Below, piece after piece: positions 9,200 to 16,444 of a DNA stretch of 37,451 nucleotides (within the stretch, counting starts at the first letter, position 1; every line of letters begins with the position of its first letter). The notes below the pieces were generated by a model. It was given only the letters and a program-made list of their open reading frames with translations. It had not been told where the DNA came from and made no database searches. The position numbers and the translations under genes were made by a program. Source of the DNA: Planctomycetota bacterium (GTDB lineage Bacteria; Planctomycetota; Planctomycetia; JALXBF01); assembly GCA_026981825.1 (NCBI GenBank), contig JALSID010000437.1, positions 1 to 37,451 of the forward strand. Direction: 5' to 3'.

Positions 9200-9431
9200 A
9201 TCGCTCCACAACACGAACTCATGTCTGCAAGCCGGTCGGAACCAGCATCCAGTCCCGAGCGTCACCCCCGGGCCCCGTAACCCTGCCGGCACCGTACGCA
9301 CGGTCCCTCCCCACCGGCAGGATCCACCAGTTTGGCAGGCCAGCCCTGCAAGAAACGCCGTGGGAACCTCCCGGGCGGCCACTTATCAGTACGAAACGAC
9401 ATGCATCCGAGCCGACCGACGCAACGCACGC

Positions 9432-10418
9432 TCACTCCTTCTGGTCCCCCTCCCATTCCAAACGGGTGCCCAGCCGCTTACGCAACCGCAGCAGCGTGTT
9501 CTCCGTGACCTTCCCTTCGACGAACCGCAGAATGCCACGTGCCGTCACCGTCTGACCGGGTGGGCAGTCCGGGAAACGCGGGTCTGCATGAATGCACGGT
9601 ACAAGGGGTTGATACCAGACCCGGTGGAGGGGGCGCCACGCGGTGACAATGTGCCGTGGGGGCATGCTCCGGGTGTCGGAGCAGACCGCGAACCCGTCCA
9701 TGCGACTCTTGTTCTCGCCACCTTGCCGGCCAAACCCCGCCGCTTCGGCGAGCATGACACAAACCTGGGCCCGGAGCTGTCGCAGCGGACGGTGTGACCC
9801 GTTGCGAATCGAAATCTGCATCTGAACCGCGTCCCGCAACGGCCGCACCTGAACGCGAATCGCGAGCTCTTCGGGCAACTGCTGATCGAGCAGAAGACGA
9901 CCATCCGGTTGGAGCTGCCAATCCGTCCTCGGTACGGTAAGACCAAGCCTGTCCCAACGGGTGGGGATGTGCGTATGTGCCAGATAAATCAGTTCACCCC
10001 CCGCCCAAACCGCCTCCGGAAGATCCACGACCACGTAGCCACCTTGCTCCCAGGGCGGGAAAACGCCAAGCTTCGTGTCCCGCCGGGGCCGTATTGCCCC
10101 CTCGAAGAAACCCGCCCTTGGGTGACGTCCGCCCGGATAGGGGAGCACCACCAGCCTGCGGTCGGTCGGTCCGCCGGAAAGTTCGTCCACGCCCAGCTCA
10201 GCAATGGCCGCCCTCACTTCCCCCTCGCTCATGCCGAGAGCAGCGCCAATTTCCACCGGGGTGAAGTGGTAGTAATGGACCGCCCAATGGAGCCAACGGC
10301 GGAGTTCTTCCTTCGAGCGGGGCGGTCGGGGGTCGTCCGGTACGAGCCGTCTGGTCCATTCGCCGCCCGCTTGCGCGAGCAGCAGCAGGACAAGGGCAAA
10401 TTGCGACAGGTTCCTCAT
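9432..10418 (-). CDS. Unrecognised secreted protein with helix-turn-helix-like segment
   Basis: A 328-aa protein that I do not recognise. The ATG at 10418 gives a signal peptide (MRNLSQFALVLLLLAQAGG). A basic, helical segment follows (residues about 35-75) that reads like a sigma-region-4/HTH fold: FTPVEIGAALGMSEGEVRAAIAELGV. The remainder (about 90-300) is beta-rich, with a proline- and tryptophan-containing FPPWEQGGYVVVDLPEAVW segment, IYLAHTHIPTRWD and four or five scattered cysteines. The C-terminus is basic. It lies between prs (175 bp upstream) and asnB (232 bp downstream) on the same strand but with gaps that do not force an operon. An HTH motif behind a signal peptide is odd; either it serves another purpose or the real start lies after the signal. 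No function is assigned. Confidence 0.7.
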   Translation of the reverse strand: MRNLSQFALVLLLLAQAGGEWTRRLVPDDPRPPRSKEELRRWLHWAVHYYHFTPVEIGAALGMSEGEVRAAIAELGVDELSGGPTDRRLVVLPYPGGRHPRAGFFEGAIRPRRDTKLGVFPPWEQGGYVVVDLPEAVWAGGELIYLAHTHIPTRWDRLGLTVPRTDWQLQPDGRLLLDQQLPEELAIRVQVRPLRDAVQMQISIRNGSHRPLRQLRAQVCVMLAEAAGFGRQGGENKSRMDGFAVCSDTRSMPPRHIVTAWRPLHRVWYQPLVPCIHADPRFPDCPPGQTVTARGILRFVEGKVTENTLLRLRKRLGTRLEWEGDQKE

Positions 10419-10592
10419 GGCCGCTCCACTCACGCCTCCTCCGCACGCACACCCGACAGTCCGCACCGAGCAGACCGCCGATGCCCACGGGAGCATTGCT
10501 GGAGCGAGGCAATTTGGCGCCGAGCCCCCTGCCCCATCGGCTACAAGATCAGTTGGACCGGGTCCCTTCCCAGGGGGCACGAATTGGGCGCG

Positions 10593-11573
10593 CTACACAG
10601 CTCCAACGAGCTGAGGCTCCGGCTGCCACGCAAACAAACTGCTTACCGATTCGTGCCGGTAAATCCGCTTGATCGCCTCACCGAGCAGGCTGGCTACGGA
10701 AAGCACGGTCATGTTCGGCAGGCGTTTTTCTGGCGGAACGGGAATCGTGTCGCACACCACGATCTGGTCGATTACCGGGTCGCTGAGCTTATCGATCGCC
10801 TGTCCGCATAGGACGGGGTGGGTGGCACATGCATACACCTTCCGTGCTCCGTGCTCGCGACACACCCTGGCGGCCCCCACGATCGAACAACCCGTCGAGA
10901 TGATGTCGTCGATGAGCAGGGCAATCTTGCCGTCCAGGTTGCTGCCGATCAGATTGGCCTGCTCCGTACGGGTGGCACTGGCCCGTCGCTTATCGACGAT
11001 CGCCAGCCCGTCCGCGAGCCGCTCCTGGTGGGGAATGCACCGCTTGATCGCGCCTTCATCCGGGGCGACGACCACGACTTCCTCGCGCGGCAACCCCAAT
11101 CGCATAAAGTACGCGTCGATTACCGGCGCGGCGTACAGATGATCGACAGGGATGTCGAAGAACCCCTGAATCGCGTTGCTGTGCAGATCCACGGTCAACA
11201 CCCGATTCGCCCCGGCCCGCTCGATGAGGTTGGCGACGAGCTTGGCCGTGATCGGCACGCGTCCGGCATCCTTCCGTTCCTGGCGGGCGAAACCGTAGTA
11301 GGGGATGACGGCGGTGATTCTTCCGGCCGAGGCGCGTTTGAAGCAGTCCAGCATCACGAGCAGCTCGACCAGGTTCTCCGAGACCGGGGGACACGTGGGC
11401 TGGATGATGAACACATCCCGTCCACGCACGTCCTCCTCAATCCGACAGAACACCTCTCCGTCCGGGAAGTTGGTGATGTTGATTCTTCCAAGCTCGATAC
11501 CGAGGTACTCCGCGATCGCCTCTGCCAGAGCCGGGTTCGCACGGCCCGCGAACACACGCAGTTCGCCGTTCAT
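10593..11573 (-). CDS. prs: Ribose-phosphate pyrophosphokinase
   Basis: A 326-aa protein matching the usual PRPP synthetase length of about 315. It makes PRPP from ribose 5-phosphate and ATP for nucleotide, histidine and tryptophan synthesis in the cytoplasm. Seen motifs are INITNFPDGEVFCRI, the ATP-binding and flexible loop YYGFARQERKDAGRVPITAK, VDLHSNAIQGFFDIPVDHL, and the PRPP loop LLIDDIISTGCSI. Two positions depart from the commonest bacterial form: PDEGAIKR replaces the usual PDVGG-type loop, and Cys replaces Gly in DDIISTGG. AGGT-rich purines (GGGAGGCGAGGT) precede the ATG. A TAAGAT -10-like box on the minus strand at 11614-11619 could drive it. It diverges from glmU across 303 bp. Confidence 0.95.
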   Translation of the reverse strand: MNGELRVFAGRANPALAEAIAEYLGIELGRINITNFPDGEVFCRIEEDVRGRDVFIIQPTCPPVSENLVELLVMLDCFKRASAGRITAVIPYYGFARQERKDAGRVPITAKLVANLIERAGANRVLTVDLHSNAIQGFFDIPVDHLYAAPVIDAYFMRLGLPREEVVVVAPDEGAIKRCIPHQERLADGLAIVDKRRASATRTEQANLIGSNLDGKIALLIDDIISTGCSIVGAARVCREHGARKVYACATHPVLCGQAIDKLSDPVIDQIVVCDTIPVPPEKRLPNMTVLSVASLLGEAIKRIYRHESVSSLFAWQPEPQLVGAV

Positions 11574-11876
11574 AACTACCTCGCCTCCCGAAGAAGGTTG
11601 CCGTCTGCTCCCAATCTTAGAGGATCAGGACACGCGCTCGTAAGCGTACCGGGCGCAACGAACCGGACCAACCGGCCGATCCGGCAGTTGCGGAACAGCC
11701 CACAACAGGCTGCGTCACGGGAGGCCCCGGCCAAAGACGAGTCTCTGATGCTGAACTGGACATGAACCCGATTCCGTGATTCAATTCAGCGGTACACCTC
11801 GACCTTGTCCGGACGGCGACAGGGTTGACCGTTGGGTGATCCGGGCACTTTGCGCAACGACAGCCGGAACAAAGCG
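11574..11876. promoter_or_regulatory. Divergent intergenic region, prs/glmU promoters
   Basis: It holds a TAAGAT hexamer on the minus strand at 11614-11619, about 40 nt before the prs start and in position for a -10 box, without a clear -35. For glmU on the plus strand I see no good promoter, only an AT-richer patch near 11770-11790. No gene is supported here. Confidence 0.35.
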
Positions 11877-12902
11877 ATGAACAGGACAGCAACCGACGAC
11901 GCCGTTAATGGATCCCGTTTGCGCGCTGTGGTGTTGGCCGCAGGGCGTAGCAAACGGATGAAGACGGAGATCCCCAAGGTACTGCACGAGTTGTGCGGCC
12001 AGACGCTCCTGGACTACGTGCTCGGCGCGATTGCGGGTGTCGGCGTTGGCTGGCCGGAGATTTGCGTCGTCGTTGGTTTTGCCGCGGACCGCGTGCTCGA
12101 ACACCTCGCCCGCTATCCCGGCATTCAAACGGCGGAACAGGCCGAGCAGCTCGGTACGGGACACGCGGTGAGCTGCGCGGTGGATTTCCTCCGCGGCCAC
12201 GCCGGGCCGACACTCGTGCTCGCCGGGGACATGCCTCTGGTGACGTCGGCGAGCCTACGCCGGCTGTACGAAGCGTTTTGCTCGGAAGGAGCCGCGTGCG
12301 CGATTGGGACCGCGCGAGTGCCTGATCCAAGCGGGCTGGGACGCATCGTACGGGATGAAAGGGGGCATTTCGTGCGGATCGTGGAAGAGGTAGACGCCAC
12401 ACCGGCCGAGCAGCGGATCAACGAGATCAACACAAGCATCTACGTGTTCGACACGCCCGCCCTGATCGAATCGCTTCGGGAGCTGCGTCCGGACAACCGG
12501 CAGGCAGAGCTCTATCTGACCGATTGCCCCACGATCATGCAACGCCGCGGTCAGAAGGTCATCGCGGTAGACGCCTTCTCTGCAGACGAAGCCGCCGGTA
12601 TCAACAGCAGGAAGGAGCTGGCGCGGGCTCATGCTCTCATGCAGGAGAGGATCCAACAGAGGCTGATGGATGAGGGGGTCACGATCCTGGACCCGCGGAC
12701 CGTCTACATCGACTCGCGCGTCACGATCGGCCGCGACACCGTCGTACGCAGCCATGTCTACATCGACGGTCCCGCCACGATTGGGGAGCGATGTGAGATC
12801 GGCCCGTTTGCTTACATCGCGCCCGGAACGATCGTCGTCGATGGCACCACCATCAGGAACAACGTCGCCCCCCAGAACAACGTGCTCTCGACCGGATCGT
12901 AA
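11877..12902 (+). CDS. glmU: GlmU-type UDP-GlcNAc pyrophosphorylase, short form lacking the acetyltransferase end
   Basis: A 341-aa protein. The N-terminal nucleotidyltransferase domain is complete: AVVLAAGRSKRMKTEIPKVL, EQLGTGHAV, LVLAGDMPLV, and NEINTSIYVFD with the LYLTD motif later. It joins UTP to GlcNAc-1-P (or a related sugar phosphate). A partial left-handed beta-helix follows (roughly 265-341: ILDPRTVYIDSRVTIG, GPATIGERCEIGPFAYI) and ends after about five hexapeptide turns, whereas full GlmU is about 455 aa and needs the remaining turns and the CoA/active-site His region for GlcN-1-P acetylation. The protein is therefore probably monofunctional. The ATG at 11877 was chosen because the family starts near here; an in-frame TTG at 11832 is the alternative. 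No frameshift is visible downstream. Confidence 0.88.
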   Translation: MNRTATDDAVNGSRLRAVVLAAGRSKRMKTEIPKVLHELCGQTLLDYVLGAIAGVGVGWPEICVVVGFAADRVLEHLARYPGIQTAEQAEQLGTGHAVSCAVDFLRGHAGPTLVLAGDMPLVTSASLRRLYEAFCSEGAACAIGTARVPDPSGLGRIVRDERGHFVRIVEEVDATPAEQRINEINTSIYVFDTPALIESLRELRPDNRQAELYLTDCPTIMQRRGQKVIAVDAFSADEAAGINSRKELARAHALMQERIQQRLMDEGVTILDPRTVYIDSRVTIGRDTVVRSHVYIDGPATIGERCEIGPFAYIAPGTIVVDGTTIRNNVAPQNNVLSTGS

Positions 12903-13007
12903 GGTGGCCTCCCGGCCCCCTGGTCGACGGAATCCCGCGAGGGAGAATGTGAACGTCTCTGGACATACACGGTCCGTCCGCCGCGTGGGCTTCCGACCCT
13001 GCTGCTT

Positions 13008-13598
13008 CTACCCCGCGCGGATGGACGAACTGAGCGCTTGAAACTCACCGGCGATGGGGTCAATAAGTTCGAGCACGCCGGCTTCTGCAAGCTCGCGGCC
13101 GCTCAGATAGCGATTGCTGCAAACCCATTCGCGAACGGTTTTCTCGGCGATACCGAGCAATCGGGCCAGAAGACGGTCGCATTCGATTTCCAGCTTTTGG
13201 AAGTGCCGCGCCCACTCCATGGCCTCGACGCGCTCGATGTTCTCGCCGCTTTCCCACCGCACCGGGTGGAATTGGAAAACGCTGTACGGTGCAGCCAGTC
13301 TCCGCCGGCAAGCCGCCAGAACCATCAGGGCGGCCGAGGAGCAAGCACCGATCACAACGGCGGTAGCATCGAGCCGCTTGAGGAGAATCGTGGTCATGAT
13401 CGCCAGGGCGGAGTACACCCGCCCGCCGCCGGAGTCGATGAAGAGGGTGCACGAAGCACCGTCATCGAGCTCGAGCAGCCGCTCGACCACCGCCGCCTCA
13501 CATTCTTCCAGATCGCCGATGACGGCGATATGAGGTTCCCGTTTCGCTTTTGACGAACGGCTTGCCGTACGTTTGGTCGTCGTCCTTCGTCGAGCCAT
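13008..13598 (-). CDS. ClpP-like serine peptidase paralogue with Asp-to-Asn change in the triad
   Basis: A 196-aa protein of the ClpP/crotonase fold. A basic N-terminal tail (MARRRTTTKRTASRSSKAKR) replaces the usual axial-loop segment. FIDSGGGRVYSALAI fits the oxyanion strand, GACSSAALMV places the nucleophile at Ser88, and YSVFQFHPVRW places His111. In E. coli ClpP the third residue is the Asp of the RDRFLSA motif; here the aligned segment is SNRYLSGRELAEAG, so Asn162 stands in its place. Activity may be reduced or the enzyme regulatory. The ATG at 13598 has GGGGAAGAG just upstream; a GTG at 13622 would add 8 residues. No clpX or tig neighbour exists, unlike the housekeeping clpP locus. It is convergent with glmU. 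Confidence 0.87.
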   Translation of the reverse strand: MARRRTTTKRTASRSSKAKREPHIAVIGDLEECEAAVVERLLELDDGASCTLFIDSGGGRVYSALAIMTTILLKRLDATAVVIGACSSAALMVLAACRRRLAAPYSVFQFHPVRWESGENIERVEAMEWARHFQKLEIECDRLLARLLGIAEKTVREWVCSNRYLSGRELAEAGVLELIDPIAGEFQALSSSIRAG

Positions 13599-13745
13599 CT
13601 CTTCCCCGACTCCAGCGATCACCCTCTCAGTTTAACCCGTTGCGGCCGAGAACGCATGGCCTCACGAAACCATCCGATGCTCCATGGCACCTCCCCAAGA
13701 CCGCCCCCTTGTGCCTGGGCCGTACGGTCACGAGAGCACGCAAGC

Positions 13746-14867
13746 CTAGAAGGTGGCCGCTTCCTCGTCCATGAAGATCTCCGCCGAAAACGGCACGTTT
13801 TCGAGGTGCGGCCGATCCAGGAGTTCCACCCGATACAAGCACGACTGGTACCACGGACGCTCCGGGACAGGATGGACCGGAAGCAGCGGCCACGCGCGCA
13901 TCTCGCGATAGTACGGCCAATTGTGGTACTGGCCGAACTCGGCAACGATGTCCGTTACGACCGCCTCGCGCTCCAACAACCATCGCTGCACGTCGCGCCA
14001 CTTCCGCAGTGACGCCTCGTGGCGGCTCAGACCGAAGACACCTGCCGCTCCTGCCCCGCGCAGCCCAAGCAGGCAGCGGGTCAGAAACGCAGTCAGCCCA
14101 CCGAAGCTTTCGGACGGATCACACACGAAGGTGTCGAACTCGTGACAGAGCTCCTCAGGCAGCGGATCGCATACGTTGTACACCCGTGCTTCCACCGGCA
14201 GCCCGTATCGATCGGCAACCCGCCGGATGAAGCCAACAATCCGCTCGTCCACCTCCAGGACCAGAATCCGCCGCGGTGCTCGCGTCAAGCCGGCCGCCAG
14301 GCTGATCAGGTCGTCGTCCCCGATGATCAACACATCGCGCTCCTCCAGATCGCCCTTCCCGAGCAAAAACGCCACCCGGGCCAGAGACGCTTCCTCGACC
14401 AGGTAGGCTTGATCGTAGTCACGGATAGCCGACGGGCGATCGGCGGAGATCTTCAGGAACTCGTCGCGGACCTCCCCCAGCACCCCAATATCGACCCCTC
14501 TCCCGTGACAGGATGGGCAACGGACGCTGCGAACCGGTACGATGCCCGCACGCCGACAGAGCTGTTCCCCCATTTCGGTCAGGCGGAGCCGCTCTCCCTG
14601 GACCTCCACATAGTTGCGATCGATCAGCTCTCTCAGGACCGAACAGATCCCGAGAAGGGGCACAGTCGAACGTTGCGCAAGTTCCCAGATGTTGGTGGTG
14701 ACCTGTAATGCTGCGAGCAGACGTTCAACGTCGCGGGCGGTCAGGAACACGCCGGCCTGTTGCGCCGCTCGCTGAGCGATTTCGACGATCAGCTCTGTAC
14801 CCTCCCCCCACCGTGAGCCGGTAGAGGAGGGACGATAACCAGAAACCTCGGCACCTCCAGCGGTCAT
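13746..14867 (-). CDS. bpsA: N4-bis(aminopropyl)spermidine synthase (branched-chain polyamine synthase, DUF43)
   Basis: A 373-aa protein of the BpsA/DUF43 family, which transfers aminopropyl groups from decarboxylated S-adenosylmethionine to spermidine to make branched polyamines that stabilise nucleic acids at high temperature. An N-terminal winged-helix-like part (about 25-110, ending LRLTEMGEQLCRRAG) is followed by a CPSCHGRG cysteine pair (117-120). Then come SADRP and DYDQAYLVEEASLARVAFL, the hallmark LIIGDDDLISLAAGL (active-site acidic patch at 183-187), and FDTFVCDPSESFGG in the place of the usual DPPET-type loop. The start has a strong Shine-Dalgarno, GGGAGGTGAT, just before the ATG. 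A TGGACT-18-TATATT promoter lies 57 nt upstream. No speE or speD is in the window. Confidence 0.9.
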   Translation of the reverse strand: MTAGGAEVSGYRPSSTGSRWGEGTELIVEIAQRAAQQAGVFLTARDVERLLAALQVTTNIWELAQRSTVPLLGICSVLRELIDRNYVEVQGERLRLTEMGEQLCRRAGIVPVRSVRCPSCHGRGVDIGVLGEVRDEFLKISADRPSAIRDYDQAYLVEEASLARVAFLLGKGDLEERDVLIIGDDDLISLAAGLTRAPRRILVLEVDERIVGFIRRVADRYGLPVEARVYNVCDPLPEELCHEFDTFVCDPSESFGGLTAFLTRCLLGLRGAGAAGVFGLSRHEASLRKWRDVQRWLLEREAVVTDIVAEFGQYHNWPYYREMRAWPLLPVHPVPERPWYQSCLYRVELLDRPHLENVPFSAEIFMDEEAATF

Positions 14868-14923
14868 GCATCACCTCCCAACGGTTCGTGAAACGTTACA
14901 GAATGAGCCTGGCAGGACTTTGG

Positions 14924-14953
14924 AATATACTCACGCACCCTGCTTCAAGTCCA
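14924..14953 (-). promoter_or_regulatory. Putative sigma70-type promoter of bpsA
   Basis: On the minus strand TGGACT (14948-14953) and TATATT (14924-14929) are separated by 18 nt. The -10 matches 5 of 6 and the -35 matches 4 of 6 of the consensus. It sits 57 nt before the bpsA ATG, a distance consistent with a short leader. Confidence 0.45.
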
Positions 14954-15142
14954 CGGCACGGCTGCTACGATCGCTCGCCGGTATCCGTACAGCAAGCCCA
15001 TCTGAGGGAAACGACGCCCGCTCGGAGAAGCTGGCAACCCGGCAAGAGCGGCCTGGCGAGCGCCCTTGCACCCCGCCCGGCTCCGATTCGGCAACAGACA
15101 AACCCGCCGCTCGGCCCACCTGCCCGGCTCCGTTCTGCACGC

Positions 15143-16282
15143 TCAAGCGCGCTGCTGACGTGCCCCCCTTCGAACTGGCTGAGGAATCGTTTCTCGGCCT
15201 ACGAAAGGAGGTCCCCCGCGAAGGACACTCTCCATGTCACCGGCCACATCACCAGGAGTTCGATACCGCTGGTTGCGGTCCTTGGCCATCATGTAGCGGA
15301 TGAGTTCGGTGAAGGTGTCCGTCAGCTTGGGATTGAGCACGTTGGGGGCTGGAGGCTCCTGCTCGAGGTGTGCCCGCAACTGTTCTGCCACGGTCTGCCC
15401 GCGAAACGGAGGGCTTCCTGTGGTCATGTGGTAGAGCGTCGCACCCAGGCTATAGATGTCACTGCGCACGTCCAGATCGGGAATTCCACGGATCTGTTCA
15501 GGCGAGACGTAGTAAGCCGTGCCCACGCTGCGCCCTTTCTCGCTTCGGATGGTCGCAATGTCGGACGTCATCCGTGCCAGCCCCAAATCGGCCAGTTTTA
15601 CCACTCCGTCGCGACGAGCAATCAGGATGTTGGCAGGCTTGATGTCGCGATGGACCAGCCGACGCGCCCAGGCGTGCTCAAGAGCGCGTGCGATCTGGAT
15701 CCCGATCCGCAACGCTTCGTCCTGGTCATAAATCTTGCCTTCGTCCAGCTTCTCCTGAACCGTGTAGCCGTCCACGTACTCCATCACGAAGAAGTACAAA
15801 CCGTCCGCCTCGCCCACGTCGATGGCCTGAACGATGTTGCCCGAGGAGAGCTGCGCGGCCAGCCTGGCTTCCCGGTAGAACCGCTCGATGAACTCACGGT
15901 TTCTGGCGAACTTCGGGTGGAGGATCTTGATGGCCACGAACCGGTTCATGCTGAGCTGACGCGCCTTGAAAACGACCCCCATGCTTCCCTGTCCGATCTT
16001 CTCAATAAGCTGATAGCCCGGGATGCGATTGCCCTGCCGCGCGATGTGTTGGGCGATCCGTCGCGCCTGGTTACGCGTGAGCGCTTCCTGCTGCACCATC
16101 ACCTGCAACAGGCTCACGTCCTCCCCCTTCGACCTCCGATCCCGCCAGATCTGAAGACAACGCTCAATCTCCTGATCGGTGGCGAACTCCTTTTGCAGGA
16201 CAAAGCGGACAATCTCCTCGGGGGCGATGCGGCCGTTCGCCACGCCCTGTTGCTCCATACGCTGCTGTTCTTGTGACGACAT
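15143..16282 (-). CDS. Cytosolic Ser/Thr protein kinase (Hanks type)
   Basis: A 379-aa protein. The N-terminal helical segment (about 20-82) is of a kind common in planctomycete kinases: IVRFVLQKEFATDQEIE, then LLQVMVQQEALTRNQARR. A complete kinase domain runs from about 90 to 355: IGQGSMGVVFKA (P-loop), VAIKIL with Lys119, HRDIKPAN (catalytic loop, 211-218), DLGLA in place of DFGLA, then VGTAYYVSPEQIRG (activation segment) and SDIYSLGATLYHM. The C-terminal tail is short and basic with no transmembrane segment and no extracellular sensor, so it should act in the cytoplasm, unlike PASTA or WD-repeat kinases. The ATG at 16282 (MSSQEQQ) is preferred over a TTG two codons earlier. A TAGAAT -10-like box lies about 130 nt upstream. 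Substrates unknown. Confidence 0.93.
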   Translation of the reverse strand: MSSQEQQRMEQQGVANGRIAPEEIVRFVLQKEFATDQEIERCLQIWRDRRSKGEDVSLLQVMVQQEALTRNQARRIAQHIARQGNRIPGYQLIEKIGQGSMGVVFKARQLSMNRFVAIKILHPKFARNREFIERFYREARLAAQLSSGNIVQAIDVGEADGLYFFVMEYVDGYTVQEKLDEGKIYDQDEALRIGIQIARALEHAWARRLVHRDIKPANILIARRDGVVKLADLGLARMTSDIATIRSEKGRSVGTAYYVSPEQIRGIPDLDVRSDIYSLGATLYHMTTGSPPFRGQTVAEQLRAHLEQEPPAPNVLNPKLTDTFTELIRYMMAKDRNQRYRTPGDVAGDMESVLRGGPPFVGRETIPQPVRRGARQQRA

Positions 16283-16410
16283 GGTCAACCGAACCTTGAA
16301 GCTTCGTGCTCCCGTGATCGAACGCTGTCGCGCGCCTCTGCGGCCAAACGGAGGCCGGCGGGACGCAGAGCCGGTAACATCCCCACCCCGTGAGCACGAT
16401 CGGCACGTCT

Positions 16411-16416
16411 ATTCTA
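16411..16416 (-). promoter_or_regulatory. -10-like TAGAAT upstream of the kinase gene
   Basis: TAGAAT on the minus strand in the 162-bp gap between the radical SAM stop and the kinase start. No recognisable -35 lies 16-18 nt upstream. It resembles the boxes at 5662 and 11614, which is the reason for listing it. Confidence 0.3.
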
Positions 16417-16444
16417 ACCTGCTCTCCCAGCCACACAGGCCAGA

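Noticed and set aside
10818..11765. A 315-codon plus-strand frame
   Set aside because: Antisense to prs.
14931..15146. A 71-codon minus-strand frame after the kinase gene, coupled to its stop
   Set aside because: TTG start, no ribosome binding site and an arginine- and serine-rich composition without family signal.
14888..16276. A 462-codon open frame on the plus strand
   Set aside because: It is antisense to the protein kinase gene, whose motifs are unmistakable; the plus-strand product has no family resemblance. High GC makes long antisense frames common.
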